Shown piece after piece: positions 25,638 to 35,763 of a stretch of 64,000 nt of DNA. How positions within the stretch are numbered: position 1 is the stretch's first letter; each line of letters opens with the position of its first letter. The stretch comes from Prevotellamassilia timonensis. GTDB lineage: Bacteria > Bacteroidota > Bacteroidia > Bacteroidales > Bacteroidaceae. The notes below the pieces were generated by a model. The model worked only from the letters and a program-made list of their open reading frames with translations. It did no database searches and had not been told where the DNA came from. The position numbers were made by a program, and so were the translations under genes. The stretch lies in the NCBI RefSeq assembly GCF_900106785.1, contig NZ_LT629841.1, positions 181,266 through 245,265 of the forward strand. The letters are read 5' to 3'.

Positions 25638-27065
25638 ATGAAACTGCGATTACTGACATATCACCTCACATTGCTCTGCACCGCCTGGCTGCTCCTGTCG
25701 GCCTGCCACAACGACACTGCCGGGCCCGCCACCCCGGTGGTGGGGCCCAACACCTATGTGCGTATGCAAGTGCAAGTGGCGTCAGGACGCAAGCAGCGCG
25801 CCACTGCTGCCGAAGAGGGGCTGCCACGCGAAAACAGCATCAGCCAAATCACCATCATACTCTTCAAGGGGGCTGAGGGCGGCATCAATGCGGCCAATGC
25901 CGACAAGGTGACCGTGCGAGCCTTTTGCTGGGACGTGCAGCCGCTCGGCGCCACCACCTACACCACCGGCAGCCGGTTGTTGCCTGCCAACATGGAGTAT
26001 GGCACATACAACGTACTGGTGGTGGCCAATGCCAACTATGCCGCGCTTGATGGCCACACTCTGGCCGAGGTGCGCACACAAATATACAATGGCACGCCCT
26101 GGGCCAACAACATCTATGCCGACCAAAGCACCGCCTGGCCCGAACGCCAATCGGACTTTGTCATGACATCGGCCGCCGACGCGCAAATAATAGTGGGCAC
26201 GGGCAGCCCCCATACTGGCACGGCCAACGACGCCTTTACCACCACCAGCGGCCAGCCCATCGACCTCGATCGCCTGGCCGCCCGCATTGATTTTGTGCCC
26301 GATGCAGCCTATCTTAAGAAGGCGGCCGACGGCACCATCTACTACGAATATCCCGTTACCGATCCCAACGGTTCTGCCACCAGCAGCAAGTTCCGCCTCA
26401 AATTTGTAGAGCCCTACAACATCACGCAGCAAAGCACCTTGTTCGAGCAGAGCATGGATGCCGACGCCACCACACAGGCACCCAAGGACAGTGTCATCTA
26501 CCTTGGCGGCGAGAGCACCGAGAGCGGCACTCCACGCTATGTGGCCGACCCGCTCACACTGCACAAGGGCAACCCGGCCACCACGGCCGACGCCTACAAC
26601 GCTTTCTACGTAGCGCTGAACCGCTACAATGCCTTGCCGCAGAACGGCGCCTTGTTGCGCACCATATACCCAGTGCGGCAGGGCAACCACGCCAACCCCG
26701 ACGATCCTGCCAACCCCTACTACATAGTGGCCTATACCGCCGAGAACACGCTCAGCGTGGCCTTGCAGCAAAGCAACGATGTCAGGACCTACGCCACGGG
26801 GCTGCGCTTCTTCGGCACCTACTTGCCTAACGGCGAGGAGAGCAAGGCTTACGACCGTGCCTACGACTTTGACATTCGCCACCGTTCATCAGACACGGCG
26901 TCCAACCCCAACCTGGCCCTGCCCCTGGCCTACGGCATTGTGCGCAACAACATCTACCGCGTGCGCATCAGGAAAATTACCCGCACCCCCGACAACTTCA
27001 ACATCACGCTGCAAATACGTGTGGTGCCATGGCAACGCTACGAACACGGCGATGTTATTATGTAA
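25638..27065 (+). CDS. Mfa-like minor fimbrial subunit lipoprotein
   Basis: A 475-residue lipoprotein (lipobox LSAC near residue 22). The first strand YVRMQVQVA is followed by GRKQRATAAE, again with an Arg-Ala junction, as in the major subunit. The C-terminal YGIVRNNIYRVRIRKI and TLQIRVVPWQRYEHGD repeat the pattern of the major subunit (YGVVRNNWYDISVNKI; INVLSW...G.D). It therefore probably has the fimbrillin fold and is assembled into the fibre as a minor or adaptor subunit (inferred). It lies 35 bases after the anchor gene. Confidence 0.8.
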   Translation: MKLRLLTYHLTLLCTAWLLLSACHNDTAGPATPVVGPNTYVRMQVQVASGRKQRATAAEEGLPRENSISQITIILFKGAEGGINAANADKVTVRAFCWDVQPLGATTYTTGSRLLPANMEYGTYNVLVVANANYAALDGHTLAEVRTQIYNGTPWANNIYADQSTAWPERQSDFVMTSAADAQIIVGTGSPHTGTANDAFTTTSGQPIDLDRLAARIDFVPDAAYLKKAADGTIYYEYPVTDPNGSATSSKFRLKFVEPYNITQQSTLFEQSMDADATTQAPKDSVIYLGGESTESGTPRYVADPLTLHKGNPATTADAYNAFYVALNRYNALPQNGALLRTIYPVRQGNHANPDDPANPYYIVAYTAENTLSVALQQSNDVRTYATGLRFFGTYLPNGEESKAYDRAYDFDIRHRSSDTASNPNLALPLAYGIVRNNIYRVRIRKITRTPDNFNITLQIRVVPWQRYEHGDVIM

Positions 27066-27118
27066 AGCCAAGACTAACTTACCCGTTAACCCGTCAACTA
27101 ACTCATAAGTAAAGCCCA

Positions 27119-28522
27119 ATGAAACACCTGCTCAGCATACTATTATTGTCAATCATACTGGCGGCCTGCAGCAGCGACCCCATAGCGCCCCCTGCTACCG
27201 ACGGCACACCCATCAAGCTGTCTCTGCGCATTGCCACACAAAGCAAAGACGCCCAAAGCAAAGACGCCCAGAGCAAGGCCAACGCCTTACCCACATTAGG
27301 CTGGAACTACGAGCAGGGCGACGAACTCATCGAGAATTGGGTGGTCATCATGGTCAACGACGCCGACCACACCATCGAACAGGTGTTCACACCCGCCACC
27401 AGCCCCAATAACGTTGAGGCCGACAAAGTGGCCACCAATCTGCGAACCACCGCCTCAAACAAGACATTCTACTCCTTTGCCAACATATCCCTGGCGCAAC
27501 TCCAGCAGGCCACCGGGCACACATTTGCCAAGGGCGGCACCATGCCCGACATAGCCTCGGCCACCTGGCACATCGACGGCAACGGCTTCGACCCCAAAGC
27601 CAAAGATGCCACGGGCCGCGCACAAGGCATACCCATGACAGGCATTTGCCACATGAGCCTTACCAACAAGGATAACGAAACGACCAAGACACTCTACGTG
27701 GTGCGCATGCTGGCCAAACTGCAGTTCAACATTACCAACAAAACCGGCGCCGACATCACCATCGACACCATCAGCATCGACCGCCTCAGCGCCAATCCGA
27801 CCGACGGCGGCGTGCAAAACGTCATGCTGTTCCCCTCGGCCACACCCACCGATGCCAACACGCAAGTAGTGCAACAGCCGCGCCTCAACGGCACACAGCC
27901 ACAGCAGGTATACCATCTGGCGCTGAACCAAGTCGTGGCCAACGACGCAAGCATCGGGAAAACACTTTACGTAAACGAGTGCACCACCCCCGCCAACACC
28001 TTTGGCCAATTCATGCTCACCGTAAGGCTCACCATGGCCGACGGCACCACCACACAGCAACGTTACAGCGTGGTGAGCAACGACAATGGCAACTGGCACT
28101 TCATTGCCCGCAACGACTGGCGCATCATACCCATCACCCTGCAAAACATCAAGCTCGACCTCATACCGCTCGACTTTCCCGCCATTGGCGTGCTGCCCTG
28201 CTCGGTCAAGGAGGCCGACGGCACATTCACCTGCACCTTCAACGCCGGCGGCGAGTTCCGCCTCACCCCCAAAGTCACACGTTTTGACAATGGTGCGGCC
28301 GTGCCCGATGCCGACTGGAAATTCAGCCGCTTCAGCACCGACACCTACCCTGCCGCACCGCCGGCCGGCTTCTATGCCGCAGCCCCCTCATGGTTCGCCC
28401 GTGGCAGCTACATCACCGGCACCTTTGGCACCGCCACTGGCCAGGCCTACCACACACTTTACCTCACCCACAACGCCACGGGGCGCACCCTTGTGTGCCG
28501 TGTGCGCATCGTGCGTCCATAA
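27119..28522 (+). CDS. Fimbrial-operon lipoprotein, minor subunit candidate
   Basis: A 467-residue lipoprotein (lipobox LAAC, Cys near residue 17). Two copies of the five-residue repeat QSKDA, encoded by a 15-bp tandem repeat at 27239-27268, follow the first strand IKLSLRIA. The body is beta-rich (YVVRMLAKLQFNITNKTG..DITIDTISIDRL is a fimbrillin-like strand pair). The end, RTLVCRVRIVRP, lacks the V-x-x-W motif of the other subunits, so it may not be extended by a further subunit. Family not firmly recognised; by position, a tip-proximal adaptor (inferred). Only 20 bases separate it from the giant gene. Confidence 0.65.
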   Translation: MKHLLSILLLSIILAACSSDPIAPPATDGTPIKLSLRIATQSKDAQSKDAQSKANALPTLGWNYEQGDELIENWVVIMVNDADHTIEQVFTPATSPNNVEADKVATNLRTTASNKTFYSFANISLAQLQQATGHTFAKGGTMPDIASATWHIDGNGFDPKAKDATGRAQGIPMTGICHMSLTNKDNETTKTLYVVRMLAKLQFNITNKTGADITIDTISIDRLSANPTDGGVQNVMLFPSATPTDANTQVVQQPRLNGTQPQQVYHLALNQVVANDASIGKTLYVNECTTPANTFGQFMLTVRLTMADGTTTQQRYSVVSNDNGNWHFIARNDWRIIPITLQNIKLDLIPLDFPAIGVLPCSVKEADGTFTCTFNAGGEFRLTPKVTRFDNGAAVPDADWKFSRFSTDTYPAAPPAGFYAAAPSWFARGSYITGTFGTATGQAYHTLYLTHNATGRTLVCRVRIVRP

Positions 28523-28542
28523 CAATCATTGTATAAACCATT

Positions 28543-31500
28543 ATGACAAAGCATCTCACCATACGTCTGTCATTACTATTGTTGCTGTTATTCCACACCG
28601 CCACAGTCCGTGCCTGGAGCGTGACGGCCGTGGCCGATGCCGACGTGGCGCATGCCTACCTCAACAATGTGGCATCTGGCTCTATAGCCGAAACTAAGAC
28701 TGATGTGACGGCCATCAAACTCAGCAAGTACTATACCAGGATACTGGCCGATTTAGGACTGACAGAGAACGCCTCAGGGCAGTCGCTCTACATACGTTGG
28801 TACATCGAAAATGCCGACGGCACCTTGGCCAACATCGACGGCAAACTCACACCGGCCACCACCGACAAGGGGCACATTACCGACACGCAGTGCCTTTATT
28901 GGTGCAGCACGCTCACCACCACGCCTTTTAACTCGGCCAACAAAGCCGCCATTCTCGACCTCAACTACAAGAATGCCGGCACTGTGGGCCAAAAGGTGGT
29001 GGCGCTCATTGCCAAAATTGACGACACCAACCCCCTCACCACTGCCAACGGTGCCGTAACGGCCGAGCCAGCCAAGTTCCAGCTCAAGTACAGTTTCAGA
29101 CTGGTGGACCAGACTAATGCCCGAGCCTGCTATATTACAACTGACGCCTCACACTTAACGGCAGACCAAGCCTATTTCACTTGCAGTAAGAATGCCACGA
29201 ACTTTGAGATAACAGCCGATGCTGGGAACAATAAATTCTCACGCTTGTATCTGGTTGACCGCACCACAGGGCAGATGATTGAAAACAGCCAAGACTACAT
29301 AGCACCTGTCAACACCTTATGGCCTGTATTGGGGGCATTTTACAAAACGCCACAAGGCCAAACATTCTACTCACGTACAACAGCTACTACTAACCCACAA
29401 AGTTTGCGTATCACCCTGCCAGCAGGCAAAACGCCCAGCGACATCAAAGTGGTGCGTCTCTATAGCGACAATAACACCGGCCTGGTAGCTGGTAATCTTG
29501 TCAATGTCAACACCAAATACCCCGACTACTTTGTAGCACAAGACCCCGTGGCATGGAGCTCGGTGACTGAATATACTTACAAGCCTTACACTTTCCAACA
29601 CTCCTCGGGCTATGCCTACAACTATGCCCCCGAGGGACTGAAAGACGGCCGCCAACAAGTGGCGCAATGGACCTACCAATACTACGTTAAACCTGGCGAG
29701 AAGCGCAAACTTATCGTACCTATAGCCAGCCATGATGGCAGCGACAAGACTACAAGTTCCATCGAGCCGACTGGATATTGGAGGTGGTACGACAATGCCA
29801 CCGACCGCGCCTGCACCTACATCAGCACCACCAACAACACTGGCTACAAACTCGAGGAGCCATGTTATGACGACCACGACCAGTCATACGGCCTGTTCAA
29901 ATATCAACTTGGCTATAATGAGTGGGCCACGGTTGAGAATGTGGCTTCTGTAATGTTCAACACCCCTACAAGCGGTTGGACCGGCACCGACGTGGCTTGC
30001 GATGTGAGCCGCTATAAGGACTACCCCGGCACAGCCCCTGACGTTAAATACGAGCCCACGCTCTCGTTGCGCTATCTGTTCAAGGTGCGCCCAGCCACCG
30101 ATATTGCCGACAACATCAAGAAAGCCCTCATGTCTGGCACTGCCTACGAGGACAACGGCCACATAACGCTCGGCATGTACAATGGCTACAAGGGCAACAT
30201 CACCCTGCGCATGGCCATCAGCGACTTGAGCATGTACTACTTCTACCCCTACACCAACACCGACTTTGCTGCCCCGTCACAGGAGAGCCACTTCGGCACC
30301 ACGCTATGCCAGGGCAAAACGGTAACATGGACGGCCATCACACGTATCGGCACTAAATACTACTACCACATACTGAAAAATACCGAAGGAACCGAGGCCA
30401 TGCTCCAAGGCCGATATGACATCAATATCAACATAGAATCGTTCAAAGGCGAATACAGGCCCGTGAGCGACGGTCTTGGCCAGCCCTCATCAGACGTGCA
30501 CACCATCAGCAGCATGGCCATAGGGCAACCCTATTATGTGTTGGCCTATGTCAACGACTACGACAGCCACACTGCCACCACCAAGCACTCCACGCCTGTG
30601 GCACGTTACACCTGCTACTTCCGTGCTGAATCGGCTCCGCAGGACATCGACAGCCTCGACTACAACCGCACACACGCCGTGCTCGAACGCAACTACACCC
30701 AAGTGGCCGACATCAGCTTCGACGACATGGCGGGCATGAATTATAACAAGCCTGACACAATATACGTCAATGGCGATGCCTACAACAACCAGTGGAACCA
30801 ACCGTTAGACTGGAACCGCACTTACTATGGTTTTGTGTACCCCGGGCTCACATCACAAATGGCCCTTAATTCTGACTGGATGAAGCAGTGGTACAAATAC
30901 TCGCCCTACCATGGCGACTACGTGATTATAAAGTCAATGAACGACCCCGTTGCCTCAAAGAATGCCATTGGAAGCTACTGTTTCTATGCCCCTGAAACAC
31001 TTTACGATGCCACCTACTACCGCACAGGCGGCAAGCAATACGGCTATTTCGTATACCTTGATGCAACCGACGAGGCACGCCCCATTATCTCAACCGACTT
31101 CGATGCCAACCTGTGCGAAGGTTCTACCGTCATTGCCACTATCAACATTGCCAACATGACTGATAAGACTGCCGCGCCGCCACAGCTCATGTTCAAACTC
31201 TACGGCGAGGCCATCGACCAACAAACGGGGAAAAAGCAGAGCCAACTCATACAGTCGTTTGCCTCGGGCGATTTCAAGTCGGTAGGTGCCACCGAAACCG
31301 GCCGGTGGTATCAAGTGTTTGCGTTCTCGGTAATAGCTACTGGCACACACCCCGAAAAGTATTCACACTTTTACATCACCGTCGACAATCAGGGAGCCAG
31401 CACTGATGGCAACGACTTTGCCATTGACGACATACGCATCTACGTTAAGAACCCGAAGATTGAGGTGCTGCAGCAAAGCGACGATGCCGACATCTGCAAA

Positions 31501-34500
31501 AACCGCGAGAATGGCGCCAAACTCAAACTCACCATGGTGTACGGCCAAGTGAAGGACGCTCTCGAACTGCCCAACTATACCGACGCCACCACCGACATCA
31601 CACGCCCGCTCTTTTGGCGGCTGGTGCATGCCGACACGGGGCTACCGGTCAACACGGCGTATGGCGACTCTACCTACAATGCCGGCCACACACACGACTA
31701 TGGCGCCATTGTGGTGCACAGCACCGACACCCTTAACCGCCGCAACCTGTACGCAGATGCCAACGAATACTACCACCTCATACTGGCCAACCGCTTTTTC
31801 AAACTCGACCCCCACAAGCAGTACTATGTGTCGATAGCCACACCGCGGCGCCGCATTGTCAACGGGGTGGAGGTGTACGAACCATCGTCATGGGGCACCC
31901 CCAACGCCACGTGCTCCATCTACAGCGAACCGCAGGACTATGTGCAGCAAGATGCCGTAGTGACCGACGAGAATGGCTCGGTCAACACCACCTTCTCGGC
32001 CGAGTGTGGCGCCACCACGGTCATGGTGCAGATGAAGGGCCGCCTGTCGCTACCCGACGGCGTGAACGGCGGACGCATAGAGGTGAGCCGCTGGCCCTTC
32101 GACTGGTTCAGCGGTTCAGTAGCCGATTTTCAAGCGGTGAGCGGCCTCAACACCGCCCTTGTCAACTTCCGTGCCGAATACCCCAACGACACCACCCTGC
32201 AGCCCACCAAGGGCTGCTACACCAAGGCCGACTCCACGCTGTTGCACCAATATGTGAAGGGCGTGCCAAGCAACAGCATCAATGAGTATGAGCAAAAGCT
32301 CTATCTGCTGGCAAGCGACACCTTCAAGGCGCCCTTCAACCTGCCTGCCGATGGCAATCGCGTTGTCAAGATTACGCTCATTCCACTTGCCGGACAACAC
32401 ACCGAACCGCGCACCATGCCGGTACAACACTTCACCATTTGCGGCTATCCGCTCGAAACCTCGGCCACGCTCACCCACGACGGGCCTGTGCTCAACCTGG
32501 GCTTCCCCTCGGTCACCTATCCCGACGAATGGGCACACACCGCGCGCTACCTGCGTCTCGACCTCAACCAAATGGCCGCCCTCATGACTGATGGCAAATA
32601 CCTGCGTGTGCCCATACACAGCTATGCCGACGCGCAACGCCCCATCAGCACCAAACTGCACAACCTGCAGTTTGTCACGTACAATGCCGGCACAGCCCCG
32701 GCACAGCTCATACTGAGCGCCACCAACGACCCACTCAACACGGCCAACATTGGCAAGAGCTTTGGCACTGTGCAAAACCCCACCATACAGCCCGCCACAC
32801 GCAACCTGTCGTTCAATCTGGCACCGGCCAAGGCTGCGGGCATCGAACTGCACGAAGGCTACGACTACACGCTCGAAATGCAATACTACGATGCCACACA
32901 GAACCCCGGCTCGGCCAACACCTGCAAGGGCACTACCTACATCACGCTGCAGGTCATACCCGAGTATGTGACGTGGACCAACCAACTGGCCAACAACGAC
33001 AACTGGAACAACGATGCCAACTGGCGACGCGCCAGCAAGGCCGAACTGTACAGCACCACCTACAAGGATTATGGCACTGACATTCCGGGACTGCAGCAAA
33101 CTGCGGGCAGCGATGCCGGCAGCACACCGCACGCTTTCATTCCGCTGCGCACCACCAAGGTGATTGTGCCAACTGGTGGGGAGCCTCCCTTCCTTGGCAC
33201 TTACTCCGTGGCCGCACACGACTCGCTGCTCATCTACCTTGACAACGCGGTGAATGCGCCGGCCACCACCAACATAGCCTACTACATGGTGCTTAACGAC
33301 AAGCCCGTCACATCGGCCACAGGCACCTATTACGACTGTGTGCGCTTCTATGCCAACACGTGCGACCAGGTGTACTTCAAGCCGCGTGCCGAACTGCGCT
33401 ACCAGCAATACTTGCAGTATAACCAGGCGTGGGTGGACGTTGAGATGCAGCCGGGCGAGTGGACCATGTGGAGCTCGCCGCTCAAGTCGGTTTACGCTGG
33501 CGACTTTTATGTGCCGCAGGCCACTGGCCGCCAGCTTACCGAGGCTTTCAAGCCCATCACCTACAATGCCGCCGTAAACAGCCGCGCGGGCTACCCCATC
33601 TACCAGCGCAGCTGGGACAAGGCGCAGTCTATGGTCATTACCGACTCCGACGATGCCCTGCGCAACGACTACGATGCTTACATCGACTACGACTCGTTCA
33701 GTGGCACCGACACCCTGGCCGTAATGCAGCAGTGGAGCAGCCGCTACAACGATGTGACGGTGCCCTATGCCCCCGGTCGCGGCGCGGCCCTGCTGAGCGA
33801 GGACAAGCCGCTCACGGGCCAGCCCACCCTGGTGCGCCTGCCAAAGGCCGACACGCAGTATGCCTACTACCGCGCCGATGGCACTAAGCGCCAAACGGTG
33901 GCACTGCCTGCACGCACCGGTCAAGGCCAACTGGCCACCTCCGACCCCGCAGTGGGCGACCCGCAAAAGCTCACCGGACGCCTCGTCATCAGCATCGACG
34001 AGGCTAACAAGCACCAGGACAACGGCTACTACCTTGTGGGAAACCCTTACATGTCGTCGCTCCACATGAAGCGTTTCTTCGACCAGAACACGCAGCTCTA
34101 CCCCAAATACTGGACCATGCAGAACGGGCAGATGTGTGCCTTTGATGCCAGCGCCGACAATGTGGTGGCGCCCATGACGGCTTTCTTTGTCAAACCCGTG
34201 AGCGGCACCTTGCTGCAAAACATTGAGTTTCTGCCCATCATGACGGTGCCCTTCACCTCGGCCGTGACGCAGTCGGCCGAGGCCACGCTGCGCCTTACGC
34301 TCACCAGCGGCAGCCACACCACCAGCGCAAGCATTGTGGCGGACAAAGGGGCCGCGGCCGACTTTAAGGAGGGTGAGGACGTTGAGGCCATGTTCGACTC
34401 CAACACCACGGGCTCTGCCCTCACGCTTTACACCATGGCGGGCCAGTTGGCGGCCGCCATCAACCATGTGCCCGATCTGTGCAATGTGCCGCTGGGCATT

Positions 34501-34923
34501 GTGGCCCCCACCACCAGTGCTGCCACGCTGCACATAGCTGGCACCGACCAGCTGCGCAAACCGCTCTACCTGTACGATGCGCACACCAAGCACTACACGC
34601 TGCTCACCGACAGCACGGCTGTAACGCTCACGCCCAATGCGGTGGGCCGCTACGCGCTCACATCGCAAGCCATTGCGCCCCAACCTGTGCAAACGGCCTT
34701 GCGCTGCTGGGCCTCACAGGGGGGCATGGTCACTGCCACCACCGCGCCCGACGATTGCCTGCGTGCGGTGCTTGTGTTCGACCCCACGGGTCGCCTTGTG
34801 CGCGAGTTTCAGCCTGCTGCCGTGTCGTACACTTTCAACTTGCCGGCCGGCCCTTACCTCATCACTGTGTGCTCTGACGCTGTGACGGAGGGCCGCACCT
34901 TCAAGGTGGCGGTGGGGCATTAG
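28543..34923 (+). CDS. Giant fimbrial-operon surface protein (2126 residues) with T9SS-type C-terminal domain
   Basis: A 2126-residue exported protein; signal peptide to about residue 25 (VRAW). The long body is tandem beta-rich segments. Around residues 920-970 is a MAM/jellyroll-like stretch (DFAIDDIRIYVKNPKIEV). Near 1480 the WTNQLANNDNWNNDANW motif is typical of large Bacteroidota adhesins. YLVGNPYMSSLHMKRFF and MTAFFVKP near 1830-1880 are also of that type. The last 60 residues (VFDPTGRLVREF ... LPAGPYLITV ... TFKVAVGH) fit a type-A T9SS sorting domain. As the last gene of the fimbrial operon it is a candidate tip adhesin, functionally like the large Mfa5, but I see no vWA MIDAS motif. 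The TAG stop is also the first base triplet of the 13-bp repeat array. Confidence 0.78.
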   Translation: MTKHLTIRLSLLLLLLFHTATVRAWSVTAVADADVAHAYLNNVASGSIAETKTDVTAIKLSKYYTRILADLGLTENASGQSLYIRWYIENADGTLANIDGKLTPATTDKGHITDTQCLYWCSTLTTTPFNSANKAAILDLNYKNAGTVGQKVVALIAKIDDTNPLTTANGAVTAEPAKFQLKYSFRLVDQTNARACYITTDASHLTADQAYFTCSKNATNFEITADAGNNKFSRLYLVDRTTGQMIENSQDYIAPVNTLWPVLGAFYKTPQGQTFYSRTTATTNPQSLRITLPAGKTPSDIKVVRLYSDNNTGLVAGNLVNVNTKYPDYFVAQDPVAWSSVTEYTYKPYTFQHSSGYAYNYAPEGLKDGRQQVAQWTYQYYVKPGEKRKLIVPIASHDGSDKTTSSIEPTGYWRWYDNATDRACTYISTTNNTGYKLEEPCYDDHDQSYGLFKYQLGYNEWATVENVASVMFNTPTSGWTGTDVACDVSRYKDYPGTAPDVKYEPTLSLRYLFKVRPATDIADNIKKALMSGTAYEDNGHITLGMYNGYKGNITLRMAISDLSMYYFYPYTNTDFAAPSQESHFGTTLCQGKTVTWTAITRIGTKYYYHILKNTEGTEAMLQGRYDININIESFKGEYRPVSDGLGQPSSDVHTISSMAIGQPYYVLAYVNDYDSHTATTKHSTPVARYTCYFRAESAPQDIDSLDYNRTHAVLERNYTQVADISFDDMAGMNYNKPDTIYVNGDAYNNQWNQPLDWNRTYYGFVYPGLTSQMALNSDWMKQWYKYSPYHGDYVIIKSMNDPVASKNAIGSYCFYAPETLYDATYYRTGGKQYGYFVYLDATDEARPIISTDFDANLCEGSTVIATINIANMTDKTAAPPQLMFKLYGEAIDQQTGKKQSQLIQSFASGDFKSVGATETGRWYQVFAFSVIATGTHPEKYSHFYITVDNQGASTDGNDFAIDDIRIYVKNPKIEVLQQSDDADICKNRENGAKLKLTMVYGQVKDALELPNYTDATTDITRPLFWRLVHADTGLPVNTAYGDSTYNAGHTHDYGAIVVHSTDTLNRRNLYADANEYYHLILANRFFKLDPHKQYYVSIATPRRRIVNGVEVYEPSSWGTPNATCSIYSEPQDYVQQDAVVTDENGSVNTTFSAECGATTVMVQMKGRLSLPDGVNGGRIEVSRWPFDWFSGSVADFQAVSGLNTALVNFRAEYPNDTTLQPTKGCYTKADSTLLHQYVKGVPSNSINEYEQKLYLLASDTFKAPFNLPADGNRVVKITLIPLAGQHTEPRTMPVQHFTICGYPLETSATLTHDGPVLNLGFPSVTYPDEWAHTARYLRLDLNQMAALMTDGKYLRVPIHSYADAQRPISTKLHNLQFVTYNAGTAPAQLILSATNDPLNTANIGKSFGTVQNPTIQPATRNLSFNLAPAKAAGIELHEGYDYTLEMQYYDATQNPGSANTCKGTTYITLQVIPEYVTWTNQLANNDNWNNDANWRRASKAELYSTTYKDYGTDIPGLQQTAGSDAGSTPHAFIPLRTTKVIVPTGGEPPFLGTYSVAAHDSLLIYLDNAVNAPATTNIAYYMVLNDKPVTSATGTYYDCVRFYANTCDQVYFKPRAELRYQQYLQYNQAWVDVEMQPGEWTMWSSPLKSVYAGDFYVPQATGRQLTEAFKPITYNAAVNSRAGYPIYQRSWDKAQSMVITDSDDALRNDYDAYIDYDSFSGTDTLAVMQQWSSRYNDVTVPYAPGRGAALLSEDKPLTGQPTLVRLPKADTQYAYYRADGTKRQTVALPARTGQGQLATSDPAVGDPQKLTGRLVISIDEANKHQDNGYYLVGNPYMSSLHMKRFFDQNTQLYPKYWTMQNGQMCAFDASADNVVAPMTAFFVKPVSGTLLQNIEFLPIMTVPFTSAVTQSAEATLRLTLTSGSHTTSASIVADKGAAADFKEGEDVEAMFDSNTTGSALTLYTMAGQLAAAINHVPDLCNVPLGIVAPTTSAATLHIAGTDQLRKPLYLYDAHTKHYTLLTDSTAVTLTPNAVGRYALTSQAIAPQPVQTALRCWASQGGMVTATTAPDDCLRAVLVFDPTGRLVREFQPAAVSYTFNLPAGPYLITVCSDAVTEGRTFKVAVGH

Positions 34924-35199
34924 CACTAAACGATAGCACTAAACGTTAGTGCTAAACGCTGGCACTAAAGGCTAACACTAAATGCTAACACTAAACGCAA
35001 GTACTAAAGGCAAGTACTAAAGGCAAGTACTAAACGCTTGCACTAAATGCAAGCACTAAACGCAAACACAAAACGCAAGTACTAAATGCTAACACTAAAC
35101 GCTTGCGTTTAGTGCTTGCATTTGGTGTTAGCGTTTAGTGCTTGCGTTTAGTGTTAGCATTTAGTGTTAGCATTTAGTGTTAGCATTTAGTGCTTGCGT
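34921..35199. repeat. 13-bp tandem array, 14 forward and 7 inverted units
   Basis: From the stop codon onward, fourteen 13-bp units of form TAGCACTAAACGC run to 35102, in exact phase; then seven units in inverted orientation (TTGCGTTTAGTGC type) run to 35193. The two halves can pair over about 90 bp. The array is followed by GAGGCGCCTC and GTCCCCATTAGTGC (35208-35231), which resembles the right core of the GACGCG elements. The units are those that flank the GACGCG cores at 5672, 42046 and 58073. Confidence 0.95.
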
Positions 35200-35228
35200 A
35201 TTCTTGCGAGGCGCCTCGTCCCCATTAG

Positions 35229-35310
35229 TGCACAATGCAACAACCATAAATATTTGTTTGGGGATTTTACCTGCACCTTGCACTTTTTGGCGTAACGCAC
35301 TGGTTTTCAA
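35229..35310. repeat. CTGCACCTTGCACTTTTTG module (copy 1)
   Basis: An A+T-rich block (AAATATTTGTTTGG, then CTGCACCTTGCACTTTTTGG and CGTAACGCACTGG) that reappears in inverted orientation at 57975-58058 with few changes, and partly at 57633-57690. No gene is seen in 34924-35763; beyond this module the gap holds a GGGAGGTAG hairpin and TGCA-rich short repeats (35518-35600). Confidence 0.8.
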
Positions 35311-35428
35311 AGCTTCTGAATGTGTAGGTAACAGCTGTCACTGCATACACATTGCCTGCACAAGTGTATGTAAAGACGCACCAAAGTGCAGTAGTATTTA
35401 CTATTGTGCCAGAGCGGCGCACGAATTT

Positions 35429-35475
35429 AGGGAGGTAGAATTTTCGGTTTCTCCAAAACAATTTCCTACCTCCCT
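35429..35475. repeat. GGGAGGTAG hairpin element (copy 2)
   Basis: AGGGAGGTAGAA and CCTACCTCCCT form arms around a TTTTCGG...CCAAAACAA loop. Related to 15736-15784 and 57816-57864. Confidence 0.65.
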
Positions 35476-35763
35476 ATGCTGTTATACGTGGCTGCGCCCG
35501 TAAAAATCCGTTATTGTTAGTGCAGACAAGTGCAAGCACTGTGCAGACAAAGTGCAGGTGCAGTGCAAGCAAGTGCAAGCACTGTGCAGGTGTACCTACA
35601 CTACATAATCCGCTGATTTTCAGTTTATTTAGAGCAAAAAGTGCAAGATGCAAGCAAAATTGCCAAATCAGTATTTATGGTAAAACACCTGCACATTGTG
35701 CACTAAAATTAGCCCACAGGCAAACGGGGTGGCAAACTGCACAACACGGCCTTCCACGCCCAC

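Noticed and set aside
27239-27268. 15-bp tandem repeat as a phase-variation switch
   Set aside because: The unit is a multiple of three, so copy changes keep the frame; only two full copies exist.
32116-34692. 858-codon open frame on the minus strand
   Set aside because: Antisense to the giant surface protein, low-complexity translation, no recognisable domain or start context.
34921-35199. 13-bp array as replication iterons
   Set aside because: No replication initiator gene, DnaA boxes or A+T-rich unwinding region is adjacent, and the same units appear in several gaps; not excluded for protein binding in general.
35177-35503. 108-codon open frame after the 13-bp array
   Set aside because: It runs over the CTGCACC module, whose inverted copy at 58 kb gives the same peptide words; non-coding repeat.
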